From Burkholderia territorii (lineage in GTDB: Bacteria > Pseudomonadota > Gammaproteobacteria > Burkholderiales > Burkholderiaceae), in the NCBI RefSeq assembly GCF_902833055.1, contig NZ_CADFEJ010000009.1, positions 1-64,000 of the forward strand: DNA of 64,000 nt, in the 5' to 3' direction. The translations under genes and the position numbers were made by a program. Shown here piece by piece: positions 20,269-28,555 of this stretch. The notes under the pieces were generated by a model that was not told the DNA's origin, did not search any database, and saw only the letters and a program-made list of their open reading frames with translations. Every line of letters starts with the position of its first letter. Within the stretch, counting starts at the first letter, position 1.

Positions 20269-20823
20269 ATGGCGCTGAAATCCACGATCTACAAAGCCGA
20301 ACTGCAAATCGCCGACATGGATCGGCATTACTACGCCGATCACGCGTTGACGGTCGCCCGTCACCCGTCGGAAACCGACGACCGGATGATGGTGCGCATC
20401 GTCGCGTTCGCGCTGTTCGCGCACGAGCGTCTCGAGTTCTGCAAGGGGCTGTCGGACGTCGACGAACCCGATCTGTGGCAGAAGGACCTGACGGGCGCGA
20501 TCGACGTGTGGATCGAGGCCGGGCAGCCCGATGAACGGCGCATCTCGAAGGCGGCCGGCCGCGCCGGGCAGGTCACGGTAATCGCGTATGGCGGCAAGAC
20601 CTCGGACATCTGGTGGCAGGGCGTGCGCAGCAAGGTGGAGCGGCTGCGCAACGTGCAGGTGCTGTCGCTGGCTGACGGCGTCGCGGCCGCGCTAGGACGT
20701 CTCGCCGAGCGCACGATGCGCCTGCAGTGCACGATCCAGGACGGTGCCGCATGGATCTCGAGCGCCGATCACGATCCGGTCGCGGTCGAGTGGACGGTCC
20801 TGAAGGCGCGCGCCGACGCGTGA
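20269..20823 (+). CDS. yaeQ: YaeQ family protein
   Basis: This gene encodes 184 residues that follow the YaeQ family throughout: MALKSTIYKAELQIADMDRHYY, LTVARHPSETDDRMMVRI, and the aromatic KTSDIWWQGV. YaeQ has a PD-(D/E)XK nuclease-like fold, and E. coli YaeQ was linked to suppression of RfaH loss, but its biochemical role is unsettled. It is a single gene with no operon partner in this orientation. Confidence 0.9.
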   Translation: MALKSTIYKAELQIADMDRHYYADHALTVARHPSETDDRMMVRIVAFALFAHERLEFCKGLSDVDEPDLWQKDLTGAIDVWIEAGQPDERRISKAAGRAGQVTVIAYGGKTSDIWWQGVRSKVERLRNVQVLSLADGVAAALGRLAERTMRLQCTIQDGAAWISSADHDPVAVEWTVLKARADA

Positions 20824-20833
20824 CGGCAGGCGT

Positions 20834-21247
20834 TCAGCCGAGCGCGGCGGGCGGCCCCTTGAATTCCAGCATGTTCCCTTCGGGATCGAACACATAGATC
20901 GACGGCCCGTAGCCACCGGCGCCGTAACGCTCGGCGGGCGCGCCGGGGCGCCCGCCATGCGCGGCGAAATGCTCGATCAGTGCATCGGGGTCGAATGGCT
21001 CGACGCGCAGGCACACATGGTCGAGATTGCGGCCGGTGCCGGGCGGGCCGCTGTCGGGACGGTCGATCGGGCCGCCAACGGACAGCAGGTCGATCAGTGC
21101 GTCGCCGGCGCGCAACTGTACAAGGCCCAGTTCGGGTTGTTCCTTCTCCACGTGGCAGCCGACGGCATCGCAATAAAAGCGCGTCATCGCAGCCATGTCG
21201 GTCACGCGCAGCACGATGTGATCGATCGCGCGGATGGTCGGTTTCAT
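20834..21247 (-). CDS. VOC (glyoxalase/bleomycin resistance) family protein
   Basis: This gene encodes 137 residues from the ATG at 21247; the longer upstream frame is not supported. It shows the paired beta-alpha-beta-beta-beta units of the VOC fold: AIDHIVLRVTDMAAMTRFYCDAVG at the start, LDHVCLRVEPFD in the middle and SIYVFDPEGNMLEFK at the end. The His, Glu and Asp positions suit a divalent metal site. It is likely a dioxygenase, lyase or resistance-type protein; the substrate cannot be told. Confidence 0.82.
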   Translation of the reverse strand: MKPTIRAIDHIVLRVTDMAAMTRFYCDAVGCHVEKEQPELGLVQLRAGDALIDLLSVGGPIDRPDSGPPGTGRNLDHVCLRVEPFDPDALIEHFAAHGGRPGAPAERYGAGGYGPSIYVFDPEGNMLEFKGPPAALG

Positions 21248-21332
21248 GAGCGGGCACTCCTTCGCGAAAGGCGTGCACCGAGTGTAGACGGCGCCGGCAA
21301 CGTATGCTGGAACGCGGCACGATCGACAGACG

Positions 21333-21400
21333 AAAAAAAGCCCGTTCACGCAGAGCGGAACGGGCTTAATCCATATCAGGAGGAGACATGGAGGAGACAG
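21333..21400 (-). ncRNA. Predicted small RNA with two anti-Shine-Dalgarno repeats
   Basis: Read on the minus strand, a strong promoter (21406-21434) is followed by about 68 nt that begin with two exact copies of TGTCTCCTCC separated by a single A (21390-21399 and 21379-21388), then a short linker and an intrinsic terminator: AGCCCGTTC / GAACGGGCT stem at 21339-21366 with a T run at 21333-21338. The CCUCC core is complementary to ribosome binding sites, so the RNA would be expected to repress translation of many mRNAs. Similar anti-Shine-Dalgarno sRNAs are known in Burkholderia and alpha-proteobacteria. I cannot say which named family, if any, this is. Confidence 0.75.
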
Positions 21401-21405
21401 TTCCA

Positions 21406-21434
21406 ACTATACACACGGCGATGGTGCGTTGCAA
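21406..21434 (-). promoter_or_regulatory. Promoter of the predicted small RNA
   Basis: On the minus strand TTGCAA (21429-21434) and TATAGT (21406-21411) are separated by exactly 17 bp. The expected start is near 21400, directly at the first anti-Shine-Dalgarno repeat. Confidence 0.75.
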
Positions 21435-21685
21435 TATTCCAAATGAAAAAAATGGTCAGGACGGCGATTTGTCGCATCTGCGCTGCAGCAAAATAGTGAC
21501 GCGATGATGACGAAACCGGCGCCGGCGCAACGCACGCGCGGTTTTCTTCTGATCGAACGGCTTCGGCGGGTTCGTGGTTGCGTCCCCGATTTCTCCGCGC
21601 GAATCACAGAGCAAGATTCAGGGCGCGACGGCCCACGTCGATGTCTAGAGTAGGCACCATCTACACTGGAGAGTGCGAGGTTCAG

Positions 21686-22777
21686 ATGAAAACCGCCTAT
21701 CAGACCGACGATGCCCGCTGGGGCGCCGTGACCGCACGCGATCCGCATGCGGACGGCGCGTTCTTCTACGCCGTGCGCACGACCGGCGTGTTCTGCCGCC
21801 CGAGTTGCGCGTCGCGACTGCCGCGGCGCGAGCACGTGTTCTTCTTTCCCGATACGGCCGCCGCACGCGCGGCCGGGTTCCGCCCGTGCAAGCGCTGCCA
21901 GCCGGAAGGGCTGCCGCGCGAGCTCGAGATCGTCAACCGCGCGTGCGCGGTGCTCGACGCGCAGCCGGAGCGGCTCACGCTGCAGCAGCTGAGCGACGCG
22001 GTGCACGTGAGCCCGTTCCACCTGCAGCGGCTGTTCAAGCGCGTGGTCGGCGTGTCGCCGCGCCAATATCAGGCCGCGCAGCGCGGCGCCGCATTGCGCG
22101 AGGCGTTGCAAAGCGGGCAGCCGGTCACGCAGGCGGCCGTCGACGCGGGGTTCAATTCGCCGTCGCGGCTTTACGCATCGGTGCCGCGCGAGCTGGGGAT
22201 GGCGCCGTCCGCGTTTCGTCGTCAGGGCGCGGGACTGCGAATCGATTACGCGACCGCGTCGACGCCGCTCGGCACGGTGCTCGTCGCCGCGACCGAACAG
22301 GGCATTTGCCGGATCGCGTTCGGTGACGAAGCGGCGCCGCTCGTCGGCGAACTGAAGGACGCGTTCGCACGTGCCGAACTGGTCGAATCGCCGTCGCGGC
22401 TCGCGCCGTTCGTCGCGCAGATCCGCGCGTATCTCGACGGCACGCGGCACGCGTTCGACCTGCCGCTCGACATCGCGCCGACCGCGTTCCAGCAACGCGT
22501 GTGGGAAGCGCTGACGCATATCCCGTACGGCGAGACGCGCAGCTATTCGGAGATCGCCGAGGCGCTGGGCACGCCGCGCGCGGTGCGGGCCGTCGCGTCG
22601 GCCTGCGCATCGAACCCGGTTGCGCTCGCGATCCCGTGCCACCGTGTCGTGCAGAAGGGCGGCGCGCTCGCCGGATATCGCTGGGGCGTGCGCCGCAAGG
22701 CGACGCTGCTCGCGTCCGAGGCGCGCCATGCGCGCGACGATGAAACCGAAGCCGTTGCGGAGGGCAACGCAGTTTGA
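21686..22777 (+). CDS. ada: Ada: methylphosphotriester-DNA/O6-methylguanine methyltransferase and activator
   Basis: This gene encodes 363 residues from the ATG at 21686 with GAGG in front. The N-terminal zinc domain has Cys37, Cys41, Cys68 and Cys71, matching E. coli Ada (38, 42, 69, 72); the first accepts methyl groups from phosphotriesters and turns the protein into an activator. An AraC-type HTH follows (about 85-180), then the suicidal O6-methylguanine methyltransferase domain with the active PCHRV Cys near residue 318. All three parts are complete. The alkA start overlaps the ada stop, so both form one adaptive-response operon. Confidence 0.96.
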   Translation: MKTAYQTDDARWGAVTARDPHADGAFFYAVRTTGVFCRPSCASRLPRREHVFFFPDTAAARAAGFRPCKRCQPEGLPRELEIVNRACAVLDAQPERLTLQQLSDAVHVSPFHLQRLFKRVVGVSPRQYQAAQRGAALREALQSGQPVTQAAVDAGFNSPSRLYASVPRELGMAPSAFRRQGAGLRIDYATASTPLGTVLVAATEQGICRIAFGDEAAPLVGELKDAFARAELVESPSRLAPFVAQIRAYLDGTRHAFDLPLDIAPTAFQQRVWEALTHIPYGETRSYSEIAEALGTPRAVRAVASACASNPVALAIPCHRVVQKGGALAGYRWGVRRKATLLASEARHARDDETEAVAEGNAV

Positions 22778-23748
22778 GCATCGATCACACCACGATCACG
22801 TCGATCGCGAACGGCGGCCACGTGCCGCCGTCCGCGCAGATGGCGCTGCGCTTCAAGGCGCCGTACGACTGGGCGCGCGTGCTGCGCTTCTTCAGCGGAC
22901 GCGCGATTCCGGGTGTCGAACAGGTCGTCGACGGCATGTATCGCCGGATCGTCGACCTGAACGGCGACGCGGGCAGGCTCACGGTCACGAAGCATCCGCG
23001 CCGGCATTGCCTGATCGCGACGCTCGAGGGAGCGGCCGCGCGCCATGTCGACGACGCGTTCGCACAGCGTGTCGCGTCGATGTTCGACCTCGGCGCCGAC
23101 CCGGCCGCGATCGGCGGCGGGCTCGCGCGCGACCCGTGGTTCGCGCCGCTCGTCGAGGCCGCGCCGGGGCTGCGCGTGCCGGGCGCCTGGTCGGGGTTCG
23201 AGCTCGCGGTGCGCGCGATCGTCGGCCAGCAAGTGAGCGTGAAGGCGGCGACGACGATCGTCGGCCGGCTCGTTCAGCGGGCCGGCGAGCGCGTCGCGCA
23301 CGACGACGGCATGGCGGCGCCGGACGGCGCCCCCGCATGGCGCTTTCCGACCCCGGACGCGCTCGCCGCATGCGATCTGGAGAAGATCGGGATGCCCGGC
23401 AAGCGGGCCGCGGCGCTGACGGGCATGGCGCGCGCGGTGGCGGCCGGCCACGTGCCGCTCGATCCCGCGCAGGCCGATCTCGCGACGCTGCGCCGTGCGT
23501 GGCTCGAGCTGCCCGGCATCGGCCCGTGGACCGTCGAATACATCGCGATGCGCGCGTGGCGCGACCCGGACGCGTGGCCGGCGTCCGATCTGGTGCTGAT
23601 GCAGTCGATTACCGCGCGCGATCCGTCGCTCGACCGGCTCGCGAACCAGAAAAGCCGGACCGAAGGCTGGCGGCCGTGGCGCGCGTATGCGGCGCTTCAT
23701 TTATGGAACGACGTGGCGGACCGCGCAGGCGGCGCGCGCGGCGGATGA
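22774..23748 (+). CDS. alkA: DNA-3-methyladenine glycosylase II
   Basis: This gene encodes 324 residues. The start is a TTG at 22774 that overlaps the ada stop (TTGA), which suggests translational coupling; an internal ATG at 22840 is also possible. The helix-hairpin-helix LPGIGPWTVEYIAMRAW is followed by the catalytic Asp in WPASDL, and the C-terminus EGWRPWRAYAALHLWN is typical of AlkA. It removes alkylated bases. Here it is fused to the ada operon, as in several beta-proteobacteria. Confidence 0.95.
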   Translation: MSIDHTTITSIANGGHVPPSAQMALRFKAPYDWARVLRFFSGRAIPGVEQVVDGMYRRIVDLNGDAGRLTVTKHPRRHCLIATLEGAAARHVDDAFAQRVASMFDLGADPAAIGGGLARDPWFAPLVEAAPGLRVPGAWSGFELAVRAIVGQQVSVKAATTIVGRLVQRAGERVAHDDGMAAPDGAPAWRFPTPDALAACDLEKIGMPGKRAAALTGMARAVAAGHVPLDPAQADLATLRRAWLELPGIGPWTVEYIAMRAWRDPDAWPASDLVLMQSITARDPSLDRLANQKSRTEGWRPWRAYAALHLWNDVADRAGGARGG

Positions 23749-24213
23749 CGTCGCCGCGCGCCAGCCGGCCGGCGCGACCGGGCAGCGCCGCGATGCAACC
23801 CGCGACGGGCGCCCGCCGGGCAAGGATCGGTCGGTGGTCCTCATCGTTGCAGTGTTTGACGGCGAGCAATCGGCTGCCCCGGGGGTGGATGCGTTCGGAG
23901 CGACCTTGACGACGATGCGTCGCCGATGCGGTTGCGCGGCGGGTTGCACCTGACGGCGCCGCCGTGCCCGCCGCGCACGTTCCTTCCGACGAATGTCGCG
24001 TGATCGCAGCGTTCGTCGATGCCGACGACGGTCTGCCGCGCGCGCGGCCATCGGCCCGCCAGACGGCCTGCCACGGCCCGCGCGCACCGCCCGGCGCCAC
24101 CTCAAGCGCGTGTTCCGGCGAGATGTTAAAGTGCCCGCTACCAACGAAGCGACCAATAATCCAGCCGGCCGCGCGCGGCATTTCGCGCGCGGCCGTCACG
24201 CACTTGCGTCTCC
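23749..24213. other. Intergenic region between alkA and gshA
   Basis: No gene, repeat or strong terminator was seen in these 465 bases. They should contain the gshA promoter, but no convincing box pair was found. Confidence 0.4.
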
Positions 24214-25827
24214 ATGCCGAACACCATGACTCACCGCCAGTCCGAACTGCTGCTGAATCGTCTCGAAGCGCTGAGCTCGGGGCCGACGCGGCAGCATCTG
24301 CCCGACGGCCTGCGCGGCATCGAAAAGGAAAGCCTGCGCGTGACGCGCGACGGGATGATCGCGTTCACGCCGCATCCGCGCGCGCTCGGTTCGGCGCTCA
24401 CGCACCCGTCATTGACGACCGACTATTCCGAAGCGCTGATCGAACTGATCACGCCGGCGGAAAGCGACGCGTCGATCACGCTCGAACGTCTCGACGATCT
24501 GCACCGCTACGTCTATGCGTCGCTCGGCGACGAGATGCTGTGGAACGACTCGATGCCGGGCCTGCTGCCGGCCGACGATGAAATTCCGATCGCCGACTAC
24601 GGCACGTCGAACATCGGCCGCCTGAAGACGGTGTACCGCCGCGGGCTCGCGTATCGCTACGGCCGCACGATGCAGTGCATCGCCGGCATCCACTACAACT
24701 ACTCGCTGCACGAGGAAGTGTGGCGGCGCCTGCATGCGGAAGAGGGCTCGACGGCCACGCTCGTCGACTACCAGTCGGAGCGCTATCTCGCGCAGATTCG
24801 CAATTTCCGCCGCCGCAGCTGGCTCCTGATGTACCTGTTCGGCGCTTCGCCGGCGCTCGACGTGAAATTCCTGCGCGGCAAACCGCACAAGCTCGACGTG
24901 TTCGATGCCGATACGCTGTACCGGCCGTACGCGACGAGCCTGCGGATGAGCGATCTCGGTTACTCGAACACGACCGCGCAGGCCGCGCTGCACGTCGACT
25001 ACAACACGCTGCCCGGCTATCTCGATGCGCTGTCGAAGGCCGTGAGCGAGCCGTATCCGCCGTACGAGGCGATCGGCACGCATCGCGACGGCGAGTGGAT
25101 CCAGATCAACACGAACGTGCTGCAGATCGAGAACGAGTTCTACTCGACGATCCGGCCGAAGCGCGTCACGTATTCGGGCGAGCGTCCGCTGCATGCGCTC
25201 GCGTCGCGCGGCGTGCAGTACATCGAAGTGCGCTGCCTCGACATCGATCCGTTCGAGCCGACCGGCATCGCGCTGGAGACCGCGCGCTTCATCGACGCGT
25301 TCCTGCTCGCATGCGCGCTCGACGACAGCCCCGCGCTCGACTGCGATGCGTACAAGGAAGCGAATGCGAACTTCGCCAGCGTCACGATGGACGGGCGCAA
25401 GCCGGGGCTGACGCTCGTGCGCGACGGCCAGTCGGTCACGCTGCAGGCGTGGGCGGACGACCTGATGGCCGATATCGAGACCGTCGGGCTCCGTCTCGAC
25501 GAGATCCGCGGCGGCGACGAGCATGCGCGTGCGATCGCCGCGCAGCGCGAGAAGCTCGGCGATCCGGAGCGCACGCCGTCCGCGCGTGTGCTGCGCACGA
25601 TGCGCGAGAACGGGCAGTCGTTCCTCGCGTTCGCGCGCGCGCATAGCGAAGCGCACGCCGCGCATTTCCGCGCGAACCCGCCGTCGGCCGAGACGATGCG
25701 CGCCGAGCAGGCGCTCGCGGCGAAGTCGCTGGCCGAGCAGGCCGAGCTGGAAGCGAAGGAGGCCGGATCGTTCGATGCGTTCGTCGCGGCCTATCGGGCC
25801 TATACGCTGAACCGCTTCAGCGTTTGA
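24214..25827 (+). CDS. gshA: Glutamate-cysteine ligase, E. coli GshA type
   Basis: This gene encodes 537 residues, or 533 from the second Met at 24226. It matches the GshA family along its whole length: GIEKESLRVTRDG, ALGSALTHPSLTTDYSEALIE, YGTSNIGRLK, IHYNYSL, YLFGASPAL, ATSLRMSDLGY and the VLQIENEFYSTIRPKR stretch. It makes gamma-glutamylcysteine from glutamate and cysteine with ATP, the first step of glutathione synthesis. The gshB gene is not adjacent. No oddity is seen. Confidence 0.96.
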   Translation: MPNTMTHRQSELLLNRLEALSSGPTRQHLPDGLRGIEKESLRVTRDGMIAFTPHPRALGSALTHPSLTTDYSEALIELITPAESDASITLERLDDLHRYVYASLGDEMLWNDSMPGLLPADDEIPIADYGTSNIGRLKTVYRRGLAYRYGRTMQCIAGIHYNYSLHEEVWRRLHAEEGSTATLVDYQSERYLAQIRNFRRRSWLLMYLFGASPALDVKFLRGKPHKLDVFDADTLYRPYATSLRMSDLGYSNTTAQAALHVDYNTLPGYLDALSKAVSEPYPPYEAIGTHRDGEWIQINTNVLQIENEFYSTIRPKRVTYSGERPLHALASRGVQYIEVRCLDIDPFEPTGIALETARFIDAFLLACALDDSPALDCDAYKEANANFASVTMDGRKPGLTLVRDGQSVTLQAWADDLMADIETVGLRLDEIRGGDEHARAIAAQREKLGDPERTPSARVLRTMRENGQSFLAFARAHSEAHAAHFRANPPSAETMRAEQALAAKSLAEQAELEAKEAGSFDAFVAAYRAYTLNRFSV

Positions 25828-25917
25828 CGGCCGCCACCCGCTGCGCGGCGCGCGGCGGGCATCGGGCTGCGGGCCCGGTGGTCGAGCGCTGGCGCACCCG
25901 CCACGGCTTCGGCCGCT

Positions 25918-26229
25918 TCAGTGATGCGCGTACGTGTCGCGGTCGATCACGTGCGGCAGCGCCGGCTTTCCCGATTCCACATTCACGTGGCCGTCGCTGC
26001 CGTGGCCGGCCGCGTCGCCGCGCGCCTGCGCGGCGCGCTGCATGATCGTCTGCATGTTTTGCGGAAAATCGGGGCCGCTGGCGAGACTCGGTCGATAGCC
26101 GGCGGCCTGCAGTTCCGCGAGTTCCTGGCGAACTTGCGCGCGTGTCAGCGTCGACTCGGCCTGAGCGTGGGCGGCGACGGCCGAGCCGATCAGCATCAAC
26201 GCGCATGCCGCACGTTTCATGGTCTTCAT
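25918..26229 (-). CDS. DUF4148 domain secreted protein
   Basis: This gene encodes 103 residues. MKTMKRAACALMLIGSAVAAHA is a signal peptide cleaved near residue 22, followed by TLTRAQVRQELAELQAAGYRPS, the core of DUF4148, common in many copies in Burkholderia. The rest is polar and low in structure (ASGPDFPQNMQTIMQR, then a His-containing tail). It is expected in the periplasm. The minus-strand ribosome binding site GGAG lies 8 nt before the ATG. The function of DUF4148 is unknown. Confidence 0.85.
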   Translation of the reverse strand: MKTMKRAACALMLIGSAVAAHAQAESTLTRAQVRQELAELQAAGYRPSLASGPDFPQNMQTIMQRAAQARGDAAGHGSDGHVNVESGKPALPHVIDRDTYAHH

Positions 26230-26509
26230 CTTGTTTGCTCCGTGAGCGTTCCGGAGCCGCGCCTTGGTCTGCGTCGGCGCGGGCGGAATCGATGCAGCGA
26301 GTCTAGGCTTCGGATCCCAAACGAAACACCCTGCGCTGCGTCAGTCACCTTTGCCGGTTGAGCAACATTGCGCGGCCGCTTGCTGGCGCGCGCGTCAGCG
26401 GGGCGCCAGCGGTCGTTCAGCGTGCGGCGGATGCCGCGTATCGGCACCGCGCGCATCGGGCTTGCCCTCCTTGTAGAAGCGCGATGCGCCTCCTAACCTC
26501 TTTTTAAGC

Positions 26510-26521
26510 GACCGATCGGTC
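26510..26521. promoter_or_regulatory. 12-bp perfect palindrome, possible operator
   Basis: GACCGATCGGTC is a perfect palindrome in the stretch between the DUF4148 gene and lldP, about 270 bp before the lldP start. TetR-family operators look like this, but no TetR gene is near. The binding partner is unknown. Confidence 0.3.
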
Positions 26522-26630
26522 GGCGCGCCGGGATGGTTGCGTGCGCAAGCGTCGGAGGATCGTTGCGGCCGTGGAACGGACGTTTGAACGGGATCGAGGT
26601 GTGCGCGGGCGCTGATGCGCGAACCTGGGT

Positions 26631-26777
26631 CGACCGCGAAGCATGGGACGGGAGTAAGTGCTGAAGCGCCAACTCCGGTCGACCGCAAAGCATGGGACGG
26701 GAGCAAGCGCTGAAGCGCCAACTCCCATCGACCGCGAAGCATGGGATGGGAGTAAGCGCTAAAGCGCTAACTCCCAT
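26631..26777 (+). repeat. Three 49-bp tandem repeats with internal hairpins
   Basis: Copies start at 26631, 26680 and 26729, each 49 bp and each beginning CGACCGC. Each copy contains a quasi-palindrome, GGGAG(T/C)AAG to AACTCC, that can form a hairpin; the third copy is the best paired, with 9-bp outer arms GATGGGAGT / ACTCCCATC and inner AGCGCT / AGCGCT. The array lies in the expected leader of lldP and ends 16 bp before its start codon. Confidence 0.85.
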
Positions 26778-26793
26778 CGACAACGGAGACACG

Positions 26794-28434
26794 ATGAATC
26801 CAACCGCAGCCCTGCCGCCCGGCATCCTCTTCGCGCAGCCATTGACGCCCGTCGCCAACTCGCTGTTCCTGTCGTTCCTCGTCGCCGTGATCCCGATCGC
26901 GGTCGCGCTGATCGCGCTCGGCGTGCTGCGCCGGCCCGCGTGGCAGGCGTCGCTCGCCGGCCTCGTCGCCGGCCTCGCGGTCGCGATCGGCGCGTGGGGC
27001 ATGCCGGCCGGCCTCGCGTTCAACGCGGTCGGCGCCGGCATGGCGCTCGCGGTCGTGCCGGTGATGTGGATCGTGTTCAACGCGCTGCTGCTGTACAACA
27101 TCGCGGTCAAATCGGGTCGCTTCGACCAGTTCCGGCAGTGGATGCTCGACAACCTGCCCGACGACCGCCGCCTCGTGCTGCTCGTCGTCGCATTCTCGTT
27201 CGGCTGTCTGCTCGAAGGGATCTCCGGGTTCGGCACGCCGGTCGCGATTACCAGCGCGCTCTTGATCGCGCTCGGCTTCCCGGCGCTCGAAGCACTCACC
27301 TACACGCTGCTGTTCAACACGGCGCCGGTCGCGTTCGGCGCGCTCGGCGTGCCGATCACCGTGCTCGGCGCGGTCACGTCGCTGCCGCCCGCGACGCTCG
27401 GTGCGATGGTCGGCCGGCAACTGCCGTTCTTCGCACTGCTGCTGCCGTTCTATGTGGTCGGCGCGTACGGCGGCCTGCGCTCGATCTCGAAGCTGTGGCC
27501 CGCGTTGCTCGTGTCGGGCGGCAGCTTCGCGATCGCGCAGTTCGTCACGTCGAACTTCCTCGGCTATCAGCTCACCGACGTGCTGTCGTCGCTCACCTCG
27601 CTGATCGTCACGATCGGCTTCCTCCAGGTGTGGAAGCCGCAGCCCGATCCGCAATACGCGCTCGCACGCAGCGCGCCCGCTGCGGCCGGCGCCGCGCGCG
27701 CCGGTTTTGGCGGCTGGCTGCCGTGGATCGTCGTGTCGGTGGTCGTGATCGTCTGGGTGCACGCGAATGTCGCGGCGATCGGCGACGTGAAAATCAAATG
27801 GCCGGGCCTGCACAACGCGGTGTTCGTGTCGCTGTATCACAAGCCGTATGCGGCGATCTGGGACTTCCAGCCGCTCGGCACCGGCACCGCGATCCTCCTG
27901 TCGGCAATCATCACGGCCGCGCTCACGCGCACCGGCATCGGCGCGTTCTTCGAATGCGTGGTCAAGACCTGGCGCCAGACATGGATCGCCATCGTCACGG
28001 TGATGATGATCGTCGGGCTCGCGTACCTGCTGAACTATTCGGGCATCAGCTATACGCTCGGCACCGGCGTCGCGTCGACCGGCGCGCTGTTCCCGCTCGT
28101 GTCGGCGTCGCTCGGCTGGATCGCGGTGTTCCTGTCCGGCAGCGACACGTCCGGCAATGCGCTGTTCGGCAACCTGCAGGTGGTCGCGGCGCGGCAGCTC
28201 GGCTTCGATCCGGTGCTGATGGCCGCGACCAACTCGTCGGGCGGCGTGATGGGCAAGATGATCTCGCCGCAGAACATCGCGACGGGCGTGTCGACAACCG
28301 ATCTGAAGGGGCAGGAAGGCGTCGTGTTCGCGCGCACCTTCTGGCACAGCGTGATCCTCACGCTGCTGCTCGGCGTGCTCGTGTTCCTGCAGCAGCACGT
28401 GTTCACGTGGATGATCCCGGCGCTGCCGAAGTGA
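26794..28434 (+). CDS. lldP: L-lactate permease
   Basis: This gene encodes 546 residues from the ATG at 26794, with a GGAG 7 nt ahead. The protein has a dozen or more hydrophobic segments and the LctP family motifs: FSFGCLLEGISGFGTPVAIT near 135-155, FNTAPVAFGALGVPI, and VFLSGSDTSGNALFGNLQ near the C-terminal half. It imports lactate with protons. Three tandem hairpin repeats lie in the leader. No lactate dehydrogenase gene is adjacent; a convergent LysR gene follows. Confidence 0.94.
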   Translation: MNPTAALPPGILFAQPLTPVANSLFLSFLVAVIPIAVALIALGVLRRPAWQASLAGLVAGLAVAIGAWGMPAGLAFNAVGAGMALAVVPVMWIVFNALLLYNIAVKSGRFDQFRQWMLDNLPDDRRLVLLVVAFSFGCLLEGISGFGTPVAITSALLIALGFPALEALTYTLLFNTAPVAFGALGVPITVLGAVTSLPPATLGAMVGRQLPFFALLLPFYVVGAYGGLRSISKLWPALLVSGGSFAIAQFVTSNFLGYQLTDVLSSLTSLIVTIGFLQVWKPQPDPQYALARSAPAAAGAARAGFGGWLPWIVVSVVVIVWVHANVAAIGDVKIKWPGLHNAVFVSLYHKPYAAIWDFQPLGTGTAILLSAIITAALTRTGIGAFFECVVKTWRQTWIAIVTVMMIVGLAYLLNYSGISYTLGTGVASTGALFPLVSASLGWIAVFLSGSDTSGNALFGNLQVVAARQLGFDPVLMAATNSSGGVMGKMISPQNIATGVSTTDLKGQEGVVFARTFWHSVILTLLLGVLVFLQQHVFTWMIPALPK

Positions 28435-28555
28435 CGCACGGCGGGAAGCAAGAAGGAAGGCACGAGGAAAACGACGACGGCGGGCGCGGGAAAAGCGCCC
28501 GGAATATGCAGCGGCGTGCGGGGGAATGCGCGAAATCCGGTGAGCGCGCGGCGGC

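Larger units (their letters stand above)
26230..26793. other. Leader and intergenic region before lldP
   Basis: This region separates the DUF4148 gene from lldP. It holds no supported gene. Visible structure is the palindrome at 26510-26521 and the three 49-bp tandem repeats at 26631-26777, the last of which ends 16 bp before the lldP start. Confidence 0.5.

Noticed and set aside
21388..21507. A 39-residue frame on the plus strand with AGGAGG before its ATG
   Set aside because: The purine-rich ribosome binding site is just the complement of the anti-Shine-Dalgarno repeats of the predicted sRNA on the other strand.
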